Source of the DNA: an uncultured Sutterella sp.
Lineage (GTDB): Bacteria > Pseudomonadota > Gammaproteobacteria > Burkholderiales > Burkholderiaceae_F
DNA: 64,000 nt
NCBI GenBank assembly: GCA_905197905.1
Contig: CAJKAP010000002.1
Span: forward strand, 1-64,000
Direction of reading: 5' to 3'
The translations under genes and the position numbers were made by a program. The notes beneath the pieces are model-generated. The model made no database searches, had not been told where the DNA came from, and saw only the letters and a program-made list of their open reading frames with translations. This document shows positions 35,510 through 43,398 of the stretch, one piece after another. Numbering within the stretch: position 1 is the first letter of the stretch; every line of letters begins with the position of its first letter.

Positions 35510-36877
35510 TTATTTACCAATACAGAATTTACTGAAGATGAGACCTAGAATGTCATCCGAAACCGTCTCACCTAAAATTTCACCCAAGCTACGCCCTGCT
35601 AAACGAAGCTCTTCTGCCACAATTTCTAATCCCAACTGATGTTGAAGAGACTCCAACGCACGACCGATATGCTCATTTGTCTCTATCAAACACTTGAGTT
35701 GACGTTCGCGAGCCATATAAATACCCTCGGTCGTGCTTTCTACGCCTGAGAGTTTAATCAAATACTCGCGCAAAGCATCAATCCCTTCATTAGTTTTCAC
35801 GGAAATACGGAGATCTTCACCAACATCTTCACGCCAGCGCAGGTCCGATTTATTCCACACGGTCAAAAGGGGGGTTCCGCGCTTCACTTCAGAGAGAACT
35901 TTTGTTAAAAGTTCTGGGTCCTGATCAACCTGACCAGAAGCATCACGAAGATGCAAAACAACGTCTGCCTTACGAATTTCATTCAAGGCGCGCTCGATCC
36001 CCTTATTCTCAACGATATCATCCGTCTGGCGAATACCAGCTGTATCAACAATCTTAATCGGTACGCCAGAAAGCGTAATCCAACATTCAATCTTGTCACG
36101 CGTAGTGCCTGGTACGTCGGTCACAATTGCAATATCTTCTTCGGCCAAACAATTCATCAAGCTAGACTTTCCAACATTTGGGCTGCCAATGATGGCTACA
36201 GTTAACCCATCACGTAGGACACTACCCTGTTGTGCGTTTCGATAGACTTTTTGGAAATCGCTTTGAATTTGGTGTAAGCGTTCTTTAATGTGACCGGATT
36301 GCAGATGTTCAACCTCTTCTTCAGGAAAATCGAGCGTTGCCTCAATGAACGCCCGAAGTTCATCTAAACGCGTGCCGATATTTCTAATCACCTCAGAGAA
36401 TTTGCCCGAAAGAGATTTAACAGCGACCTTGGCTGCTGCGCTACTCATTGCGTCAATCACATCTGCTACAGCTTCGGCTTGTAATAAGTCTATACGCCCA
36501 TTCAAGAATGCACGCTGTGTGAATTCTCCAGCTTCAGCAAAACGCAAGCCATAAGGGGCTAGGCGTTCCAGACAGTCTCGAACAATCATTTGCAGCAAAA
36601 CACCGCCACCGTGAGCTTGTAATTCAATTACAGACTCGCCAGTATAGCTGTGCGGGGCTGGAAAAAATAAGGTAATCAATTGATCAAGCTGCTCTCCATG
36701 GAAGTTTTGATAGTTGATCAATGTGGCATAACGCGGTTCAATTTTGCGATCGCCGAAGAGGCTTTTTAATATGACTTCATTGAGAGTTGAAGGAAAAGAC
36801 AGACGCACAATGCCAATGCCACCACGCCCTAGTGCAGTGGCGACAGCAATAATGGGATCACTATCGGATTTCATCAT
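35510..36877 (-). CDS. mnmE: tRNA modification GTPase MnmE
   Basis: Partner of MnmG. The 455 residues have an N-terminal formyl-THF-binding domain (GRGGIGIVRLS), a helical domain, and an inserted Ras-like G domain: P loop GSPNVGKSSLMN, G2/G3 VPGTTRD and VDTAGIR, and the G4 motif NKSD. The C terminus ends in CIGK, matching the conserved C-I/L/V-G-K with the functional cysteine. The start was set at ATG 36877, with AGGTG 7 bp upstream; a GTG three codons earlier is possible. Confidence 0.97.
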   Translation of the reverse strand: MMKSDSDPIIAVATALGRGGIGIVRLSFPSTLNEVILKSLFGDRKIEPRYATLINYQNFHGEQLDQLITLFFPAPHSYTGESVIELQAHGGGVLLQMIVRDCLERLAPYGLRFAEAGEFTQRAFLNGRIDLLQAEAVADVIDAMSSAAAKVAVKSLSGKFSEVIRNIGTRLDELRAFIEATLDFPEEEVEHLQSGHIKERLHQIQSDFQKVYRNAQQGSVLRDGLTVAIIGSPNVGKSSLMNCLAEEDIAIVTDVPGTTRDKIECWITLSGVPIKIVDTAGIRQTDDIVENKGIERALNEIRKADVVLHLRDASGQVDQDPELLTKVLSEVKRGTPLLTVWNKSDLRWREDVGEDLRISVKTNEGIDALREYLIKLSGVESTTEGIYMARERQLKCLIETNEHIGRALESLQHQLGLEIVAEELRLAGRSLGEILGETVSDDILGLIFSKFCIGK

Positions 36878-36959
36878 ATCAATCACCTAAAAAGCGCCAT
36901 CTGCGCCATTGCTCTGTTAGACTAAAAACTCTTTGTTTCAAGTAGTTTTAATTAATACC

Positions 36960-37256
36960 ATGTCTCTTCCAACCAAACCCTCACCTCTGATTGCAGTTCT
37001 AGCGGGTATCGCGCTTGGTATGGTTTGTAGTGTCCCTATTGCCGCCTATCTAGCCAGCTGGTTTGGTGACACTTATAACACAAGAGTTTGGGTATACGGC
37101 GGATTGCTCTTATGGTGCATTATCGGCGCAATCTACGTTTTCCGCTTTGCGATGAATGCTAAACCTAAACCACTTTCACTCTTCCGAGTCCTCCAGTGGT
37201 GTATATCCTTGTGGTTTTGGCCAATACTTTGGCTATCTACTTTACTGAGAAAGTAA
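36960..37256 (+). CDS. Small predicted membrane protein, function unknown
   Basis: A 98-residue protein with about three hydrophobic helices (10-30, 43-63, 78-93), separated by short charged turns and ending in LLRK. I do not recognise the family. It is divergent from mnmE and convergent with yidC, and a shared terminator follows. A TTG nine codons upstream could also start it, but ATG 36960 gives the compact form. Its lone rightward position among leftward genes and lack of clear homology make it a moderate-confidence gene. Confidence 0.6.
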   Translation: MSLPTKPSPLIAVLAGIALGMVCSVPIAAYLASWFGDTYNTRVWVYGGLLLWCIIGAIYVFRFAMNAKPKPLSLFRVLQWCISLWFWPILWLSTLLRK

Positions 37257-37319
37257 AGAAACAACAATATTTTCGTTCAAGGAAGTTGCAACGGTTCTCA
37301 TCGCATCTTCCTGAGAGAG

Positions 37320-37359
37320 AAAAAGCACCGTGAGCATTTGCAGTCCACGATGCTTTTTT
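37320..37359. terminator. Bidirectional terminator between small membrane gene and yidC
   Basis: AAAAAGCA pairs with TGCTTTTT and, after one mismatch, CGTG with CACG. Flanking A and T runs allow termination in both directions, serving the convergent pair. Confidence 0.8.
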
Positions 37360-37392
37360 CATTTAAACGTATCGAGCGAGACTACTCAACGC

Positions 37393-39081
37393 TTAGCGAG
37401 TAGCGCGTCGTTCACGATCAGCAGCGATAGTTTTATTGATCCACCACTGTTGCAAAATGGACAAAACGTTGTTCGTCAACCAATACAACACGAGGCCTGA
37501 AGCAAAAACAAAGAACATGACCGAGAAAACCAACGGCATGATATAGGTCACCTTCGCCATTGCTGGATCTGTCGGCTTCGGATTCAAGAGAATCTGTAAG
37601 AACATCGTTGCAGCCATAATCAGTGGCAAAATAAACCAAGGATCTGGCATACCTAAGTCATGAACCCATAGAATCCATGGTGCGCCACGTAATTCCACGG
37701 AACCCAACAACACCCAATAGAGCGAAAGGAACACTGGAATCTGCAACACAACAGGTAAGCAACCTGCCACAGGGTTGATCTTTTCCGTGCGATAGAGTTC
37801 CGCCATTGCCTGATTTAAACGAGCTTTGTCGTCTTTGTACTTATCCTGCAAAGCCTTCATACGAGGTGTCACTTCCTTCATGCGAGCCATCGAACGATAG
37901 CCAGCTGCGGAAATGGGATAAAGAATCAGCTTCACGATACAGGTCAACAACACAATGGACCACCCCCAGTTACCTACCACACTATGGAGCATAGAAAGCA
38001 ACCAATAAATCGGCTTGGCCAGGAAAGTCAACCAACCATAGTCAACAACCAACTCCAAGCCTGGAGCAATTTGAGCCAATCGAGTCTGATTCTGAGGACC
38101 AGAATAGAAGACAGCCTCATCGGTCACCGAAGCGCCTGGAGCCAACTCCGTCTTCTTGACCATGGAGCCAATGCGATAAAGATCTTGGCTCAAGGTATCC
38201 ACGTAGTTGGTACGTTCTTCCCCTTCCTTGGGTACCCATGCACTCACAAAGTGGTGCTGAACCATAGCAATCCAACCATTGTTGGCATTCTTCTGGAAGG
38301 AGGCAGACTTATCACGGATATCGTCAAACTTCAGCTTCTGGAATTTTTCTTCAGAAGAGTAGACAGCAGGACCAGTAAAGGTAGAGTAGAAAGCACTCGA
38401 ACCAGCAGGATTGCCGCCATCACGCACGATCTGATAGTACATCGACGGAATCACAGCCTTGTCACCAGTATTGGTCACGGTGGTCTTCAAGCCGATGCCA
38501 TATTCTCCGCGATTAAAGGAGAAAGTTTTCGTTACTTTGACTGAACCCTTTTCTGCTTCAAAGACCACTTCGAGATGGTTATCAGAACCCATGTCTGTCT
38601 TAGAGCTCACCAGCTTGAAAGCATCCTTATGCGTCGGAAAGTCTCCACCCACGACCCCCGTCTGTGCTAGATAGGTGCGAGTTTTATTCACTTCGAGCAA
38701 TTCAACATTGCCTAAATCTTTCTGTTCCTTATTGCCTAAAACTAGACTAGCTAAGCCGACATCTTTCCAATCAGCTTGTTCAGGAATCGTAGTAAATTCG
38801 TTCTTAACTAGGCTTGCGCCGTTCAAGTCAAATGTGACGTTCATGAGGTCTGTCTTTACAACAACGGGGGTTCCCAATTGCACAGTATTGGCATCGCTCA
38901 CAGTATCGGCAGAGCCGTCGGTTGGAACTACATCAGTAGATGCGGTCTGCGTGACATTTTCTTGTTGAGATCCCTGGAAAAAGGACTCGCCGCCCTTATA
39001 TACCTGGTAGTTATCCCAAAGCATGAAACATGAGGTAAGCAGAATCACCCAAAGAAGGGTGCGTTGAAGGTCTTTTCCCAT
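37393..39081 (-). CDS. yidC: Membrane protein insertase YidC
   Basis: Inserts and folds inner-membrane proteins, such as the ATP synthase c subunit. The 562 residues have an N-terminal signal anchor (about 7-24), a large periplasmic domain, and five C-terminal helices with KPIYWLLSMLHSVVGNWGWS and the hydrophilic-groove region KLILYPISAAGYRSMARM. NPVAGCLPVVLQIPVFLSLY is the family signature. The start is ATG 39081; the frame extends 3 codons upstream. It follows yidD by 9 bp. Confidence 0.96.
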   Translation of the reverse strand: MGKDLQRTLLWVILLTSCFMLWDNYQVYKGGESFFQGSQQENVTQTASTDVVPTDGSADTVSDANTVQLGTPVVVKTDLMNVTFDLNGASLVKNEFTTIPEQADWKDVGLASLVLGNKEQKDLGNVELLEVNKTRTYLAQTGVVGGDFPTHKDAFKLVSSKTDMGSDNHLEVVFEAEKGSVKVTKTFSFNRGEYGIGLKTTVTNTGDKAVIPSMYYQIVRDGGNPAGSSAFYSTFTGPAVYSSEEKFQKLKFDDIRDKSASFQKNANNGWIAMVQHHFVSAWVPKEGEERTNYVDTLSQDLYRIGSMVKKTELAPGASVTDEAVFYSGPQNQTRLAQIAPGLELVVDYGWLTFLAKPIYWLLSMLHSVVGNWGWSIVLLTCIVKLILYPISAAGYRSMARMKEVTPRMKALQDKYKDDKARLNQAMAELYRTEKINPVAGCLPVVLQIPVFLSLYWVLLGSVELRGAPWILWVHDLGMPDPWFILPLIMAATMFLQILLNPKPTDPAMAKVTYIMPLVFSVMFFVFASGLVLYWLTNNVLSILQQWWINKTIAADRERRATR

Positions 39082-39090
39082 AAAAATCAA

Positions 39091-39411
39091 CTATTTTTTA
39101 AATTTGAAGAGGCGGCCAGAGCACAAGGGACACGTTCCGTTCTCTTGAGCACTCTCCGACATCTCATCGGATTTACAGACTGGTTTCCAAGAAAAAATTT
39201 CTGGAACAGGATCATACCCACTACTACCCAATGGGTGGCAACGCAAAAGGCGCAATAGGGTAAGGTAGCTTCCTTTGACTGCACCGAAACGTTCAATGGC
39301 TTCAAGACCGTAATTGGAACACGTAGGGATATAGCGACATCCTCTCCCAACCCAAGGAGAGAGTGTCCACTGATACGCCTTAATAAGGCCTTTCAAACAC
39401 CATCCCAACAT
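39091..39411 (-). CDS. yidD: Membrane protein insertion efficiency factor YidD
   Basis: A small membrane-associated protein of the rpmH-rnpA-yidD-yidC cluster. The 106 residues contain the hallmark YQWTLSPWVGRGCRYIPTCS, then NYGLEAIERFG and LLRCHPLGSSGYDPVP. A Cys-rich C-terminal extension (CPLC) goes beyond the usual length of about 80. ATG 39411 has GGATTGG upstream; a GTG at 39426 overlapping the rnpA stop is an alternative. Confidence 0.94.
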   Translation of the reverse strand: MLGWCLKGLIKAYQWTLSPWVGRGCRYIPTCSNYGLEAIERFGAVKGSYLTLLRLLRCHPLGSSGYDPVPEIFSWKPVCKSDEMSESAQENGTCPLCSGRLFKFKK

Positions 39412-39422
39412 GATTCCAATCC

Positions 39423-39887
39423 TCACTCCGAATAGAGCGCGTGCTGTAAACGTTTTGCAAGTTTCTCCAACAATTTTTCAGCATCTCGCCGAAGAGCTTG
39501 CTTCAGTGCCTTCACGCCAATCTCTCTACCTTTTACAGTAGAAAGCGGCATTTTCAGTCTTAAAGAAACATCAAGCCCCACTCCTGTGTCGCACAGAAGT
39601 GCGATGAGATATGGGGCTTGCTTTCGTGCTGTCTCTCGGAGCGTTCTTTTTACCAGTGCTCTATCTACTGACCGATGGGCATTTTTCTTTCCGACAGTAA
39701 TACCGATCCGCAAGTTTCCCACGACGTTTGGGCGTTGTAAGGCCGTAGCCGAGAAATATGCAGCAGACGCGCGAGTCACTTCCTTTCCCTGCGCCTGAAC
39801 AAGTTTTCCAAAGTCAGAGGTCTTAATGATCCTCATCTCTCGCGGAAACTTGTTTGTATCAGTCGAAATCTGGTTTTTAACGCTCAT
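39423..39887 (-). CDS. rnpA: Ribonuclease P protein component RnpA
   Basis: Protein subunit of RNase P, which matures tRNA 5' ends. The 154 residues contain RIGITVGKKNAHRS and the basic helix DRALVKRTLRE. In most RnpA proteins this helix carries an Arg-Asn-Arg core; here the Asn position is Ala and the second Arg is Leu. The protein is longer than E. coli RnpA (119) at both ends. It overlaps the possible upstream start of yidD. Confidence 0.92.
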   Translation of the reverse strand: MSVKNQISTDTNKFPREMRIIKTSDFGKLVQAQGKEVTRASAAYFSATALQRPNVVGNLRIGITVGKKNAHRSVDRALVKRTLRETARKQAPYLIALLCDTGVGLDVSLRLKMPLSTVKGREIGVKALKQALRRDAEKLLEKLAKRLQHALYSE

Positions 39888-39913
39888 TCAACAAACTAAA
39901 CCGTTTTTTCGAT

Positions 39914-40054
39914 TTAGAGAGCGAGAGTATGACGGCCTTTAGCACGACGACGTGCAAGAACGCGACGACCGCCCTTCGTGCGGCTGCGAACCAAGAAACC
40001 GTGCGTACGAGCACGCTTAACCTTGGAAGGCTGATAGGTACGTTTTGTTGCCAT
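39914..40054 (-). CDS. rpmH: 50S ribosomal protein L34
   Basis: A 46-residue, strongly basic ribosomal protein, the usual family length. It starts MATKRTYQPSKVKRARTHGF and ends RRRAKGRHTLAL. It is the first gene of the leftward rpmH-rnpA-yidD-yidC cluster and faces dnaA across a 672-bp gap. Confidence 0.97.
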   Translation of the reverse strand: MATKRTYQPSKVKRARTHGFLVRSRTKGGRRVLARRRAKGRHTLAL

Positions 40055-40726
40055 GATTATTCCTCAAAAGGCATAAAGTCCCAATCTACTCAAAGCTACA
40101 AATGACTTTAAGCAAAGTGGGGTCAAACAGATGAAACTAAGGGTATTTCAGGTACACTTCATCCAGGGACAAATTCTTTACCAGACACGGAAAAAGCTAT
40201 ACCGAAATATACAAAATGGGATTCCTTTTTCATCCATCTCTTGGGTACGAGAGACGGAAAGAAACGGAATTACTTCCGCTACTTGCGAAAAGTTTAATAT
40301 TAGACAGCAAAAACCTCTTGTTTGTCAAATATAGATACCCTTTTTCTTCATCTCAAAATCTATTTTCATCAGGTTATAGAAAGAAGAAAAACTATATTTA
40401 GTCATGAAGTACCCTTTCACCACACTAAGTTGTGCATATCTCTCCTTTGAGTTCTTCAAATTTACTCTAACTGCTTGATAACACTAAAGAAAATTATTCA
40501 CAAGCAGTTGTGGATAATTTTGCGTTTTTTCGGCAACATCATCCCCACATTTGCGAGTGATTCCCGAGTACAATAAGTAGTCTGCTCCCGGGCAATTACC
40601 TATAGTATTCTGGCGCTCTTAGACCTACGACCTTAGTCTTGCTGAGCGCCCTATGTTTAACTGATTTTAGGAACAAAGGAAGCGGCGGTTCTCTTTAGTG
40701 AGATTATTCACGCCGTCAGTCTCTTT
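40055..40726. other. Intergenic region rpmH-dnaA (classical oriC position)
   Basis: This is a 672-bp AT-rich gap between divergent rpmH and dnaA, where many bacteria keep oriC. I find only two close DnaA boxes, described separately. There is no long box array or trinucleotide tract. It must hold the divergent promoters of rpmH and dnaA, which I cannot place securely. Confidence 0.5.
40494..40517. promoter_or_regulatory. Two inverted DnaA boxes upstream of dnaA
   Basis: TTATTCACA (40494-40502) and TGTGGATAA (40509-40517) face each other across 6 bp, about 210-230 bp before the dnaA start. A pair of this kind is a natural site for DnaA to repress its own gene. Confidence 0.7.
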
Positions 40727-42085
40727 ATGACGAATTTTTGGCAAGAGTGTTTCGAAGCTATAAAGTCCATGCGCCTTCCTGCAGGCATTCTCTCGACATG
40801 GTTTGAACCTATTGAGTTTGTGAGTTGGAATCCAGAAAAAGGCGAATTGATCTTACAGGCTCCTGCAAGTAAAGTAGATACGATCAAACAGACGTATCTA
40901 AAAACCATTTTCTTAGTGGCCTCCAACTTAAGTGAAGTACCTCTGCAACCGATTCAAATCTACGCTAACTCCACCACCTCTGTTACTAATGTGGATTGGA
41001 CGCCTGCATCTTCAAATTCAGAAGAAAAGAATCGTCGTCGCGAAGAAACAGGGTTATTACCTGGCCTCACTTTTGAAAACTACGTCAACGGTAACGCAAA
41101 TCAACTTGCTGTTGCTGCGGCCGAACACGTGGCAACTACCATGGGTATGCAATACAACCCTCTCTACATCTATGGTGGTGTTGGATTGGGGAAAACCCAT
41201 TTAATGCAAGCTATTGGACATCGTTATTTAGACTTACATCCAGCAGCTAAAGTCCGCTGTGTATCCGCACAGGATTTTATTAGCGAGTACACCTCTGCCA
41301 CTCGCGATAGTTCTAACTCTCGTCGAGCCTTACAGCTCTTCGATGAGCGCTATCGTAGTCTTGACTTATTGCTCATTGACGATGTTCAGTCCTTCTCTGG
41401 AGCAAAAGGATCCCAAGCACAGTTTTATCGCGCGTTTGAAGCCTTAGTGCCACACAATAAACAGGTTGTCCTCACGGCTGATACATATACCCGTGGCTTA
41501 AAAGATATTGAACAACGCTTGATTTCTCGTTTCTCGCAAGGACTCTCTGTCGCTATTGAACCACCAGAACTTGAAATGCGTATCGCGATTTTACTCAATA
41601 AGGCCAAAGCACTAAATGCGAATCTTCCAGAAGAAGTGGCGATGTTTATTGCTAAACGCTTGAAATCGAACGTTCGTGAGCTTGAAGGGGCATTGCAACA
41701 GGTGATTGCTTATCAGCAATTCCAGCCTTCCGCAAGAGAAATCACAATTGATGTTGCCAAACACGTGTTACGCGACCAATTCTCAGTGATCAACAATCTA
41801 GTTACGATTGAAAACATCCAAAAGACGGTCGCTGACTACTACAACATTAAAGTCTCCGACATGCACTCGAAGAAACGTCCAGCCAACATTGCGTTGCCGA
41901 GACAGATTGCGATGTACCTTGTTAAAGAGCTCACACAACATAGCTTGCCGGAAATTGGCGCTAACTTTGGAGGACGTGATCACGCCACTGTTATTCACGC
42001 AGTTAGAAAAATCACACTCGCCCGTCAGAGTAATGCGGAGCTCAACCACGAAATTCACGTGCTTGAGCAAATGATCAAAGGTTAA
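40727..42085 (+). CDS. dnaA: Chromosomal replication initiator DnaA
   Basis: AAA+ initiator that binds DnaA boxes and opens oriC. The 452 residues have domain I (1-80, starting MTNFWQECFEAIKSM), a short linker (about 80-110), and the AAA+ domain with P loop GGVGLGKTHLMQAIGH, Walker B LLLIDDVQSF and sensor segments. Domain IV has a helix-turn-helix and the DnaA signature FGGRDHATVIHAVRKI. The linker is short compared with other Burkholderiales. It leads the rightward dnaA-dnaN-gyrB cluster, 28 bp before dnaN. Confidence 0.98.
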   Translation: MTNFWQECFEAIKSMRLPAGILSTWFEPIEFVSWNPEKGELILQAPASKVDTIKQTYLKTIFLVASNLSEVPLQPIQIYANSTTSVTNVDWTPASSNSEEKNRRREETGLLPGLTFENYVNGNANQLAVAAAEHVATTMGMQYNPLYIYGGVGLGKTHLMQAIGHRYLDLHPAAKVRCVSAQDFISEYTSATRDSSNSRRALQLFDERYRSLDLLLIDDVQSFSGAKGSQAQFYRAFEALVPHNKQVVLTADTYTRGLKDIEQRLISRFSQGLSVAIEPPELEMRIAILLNKAKALNANLPEEVAMFIAKRLKSNVRELEGALQQVIAYQQFQPSAREITIDVAKHVLRDQFSVINNLVTIENIQKTVADYYNIKVSDMHSKKRPANIALPRQIAMYLVKELTQHSLPEIGANFGGRDHATVIHAVRKITLARQSNAELNHEIHVLEQMIKG

Positions 42086-42113
42086 CTTAGATAACAGAAT
42101 ATAGGATACTAGG

Positions 42114-43226
42114 ATGAAAACTATTCGTAGCAACTGTGAAGAAATCAACAAGCCAGTCAAGATTGTTGAAGGCATCGTTGAAAAGCGCCAAACTTTGCCG
42201 ATTTTGAGCAATCTTCTCATTGAGCAAGATGGTGTGAATGTGAAGTTCTCCACAACGGACTTGGACATTCAAATCTGTACCGAAGCCGCCGTTGGTGTTA
42301 CTGATACCAAATGCCGTTTCACGGTTAATGCGGGGAAAATGACGAGTATTCTCAATGCCGTTTCTGGTAAAGATATTCTTGACTTTGATGTCACAGATAA
42401 TAAACTCACGATCCAGAGCCAGAGCGGTCAGTTTGCTCTTCAGACTTTACCCGCAGACGATTATCCAGTTATCGCAGAAGGTCGTTGGGAAAATTCTCTC
42501 ACGTTACCAGCTCGACAGCTTCGTTATCTTTTCACTATGACTTCCTTCGCTATGGCTGTACAAGATGTCCGCTTCTTCTTGAACGGTATGCTTTTTGTGA
42601 TGGATAAGAATACTGTTCGTACTGTGGCTACAGATACCCATCGTTTAGCCTGTTGTGATATCACTGTGGAAGAAAACTTTGAACACTTTCAGACGATCAT
42701 CCCACGTAAAACCATTCGTGAATTGATTCGTTTGCTTCCAGATGACGATACACCTGTACAGGTTCAATTCACCGATACTCAGGTGAAATTCAGCTTCAGC
42801 AACATTACGTTCATGAGTAAGTTGATTGAAGGCAAGTTCCCTGACTACAACCGTGTTCTTCCCTCCGTAGATAGCAATCCTAAGTTTGTACTTTTAGATC
42901 GTGAACAACTCGCTAGTGCTTTACGTTTAGTGGGTATTATGACTACGGAAAAATTCCACGGCGTTCGCTGGATTCTTAACAAAACCACGCTACAGATTCA
43001 AAGCGTGAATACTGATCACGAAGAAGCTATTGAAAAACTACCCATCAATTGGGAATACGAAGACATGGACATGGGCTTCAATATCACCTACTTAGCAGAA
43101 GTACTTTCCATCTTGAAGACAAAGGACGTGAAGTTTAATTTCTCTACAGCTGCAGGTAGCGTGCTTATCACTATGCCTGATTCTCCCGATCGCTTCCGCT
43201 ACGTTGTAATGCCGATGAGAATTTAA
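42114..43226 (+). CDS. dnaN: DNA polymerase III beta sliding clamp DnaN
   Basis: Ring-shaped processivity clamp. The 370 residues consist of three repeated clamp domains. Recognisable segments are VEKRQTLPILSNLLI, FLNGMLFV, ATDTHRLA, FPDYNRVLP and the C-terminal YVVMPMRI. The length is normal (366 in E. coli). A strong terminator follows, so gyrB is probably transcribed separately. Confidence 0.97.
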   Translation: MKTIRSNCEEINKPVKIVEGIVEKRQTLPILSNLLIEQDGVNVKFSTTDLDIQICTEAAVGVTDTKCRFTVNAGKMTSILNAVSGKDILDFDVTDNKLTIQSQSGQFALQTLPADDYPVIAEGRWENSLTLPARQLRYLFTMTSFAMAVQDVRFFLNGMLFVMDKNTVRTVATDTHRLACCDITVEENFEHFQTIIPRKTIRELIRLLPDDDTPVQVQFTDTQVKFSFSNITFMSKLIEGKFPDYNRVLPSVDSNPKFVLLDREQLASALRLVGIMTTEKFHGVRWILNKTTLQIQSVNTDHEEAIEKLPINWEYEDMDMGFNITYLAEVLSILKTKDVKFNFSTAAGSVLITMPDSPDRFRYVVMPMRI

Positions 43227-43277
43227 TCTCTTCAACTATGTGAACCTAGTTGTAAAGCTAGGTAGATCTAACATATT

Positions 43278-43310
43278 CCAAACCGATCAACTACGAGTTG
43301 ATCGGTTTGG
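43278..43310 (+). terminator. Hairpin terminator after dnaN
   Basis: A perfect 15-bp stem (CCAAACCGATCAACT and its complement) has a 3-nt loop at 43293-43295, followed by TTGTT. It is very stable, 52 bp after the dnaN stop. Confidence 0.75.
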
Positions 43311-43398
43311 TTGTTCGATAGATTACGAAAATTAGGTGCCGACAAGGCTATTTCTTACTGCGAAAAAACTTCAGTAGGAAACAAAAGGATAAAAATTT

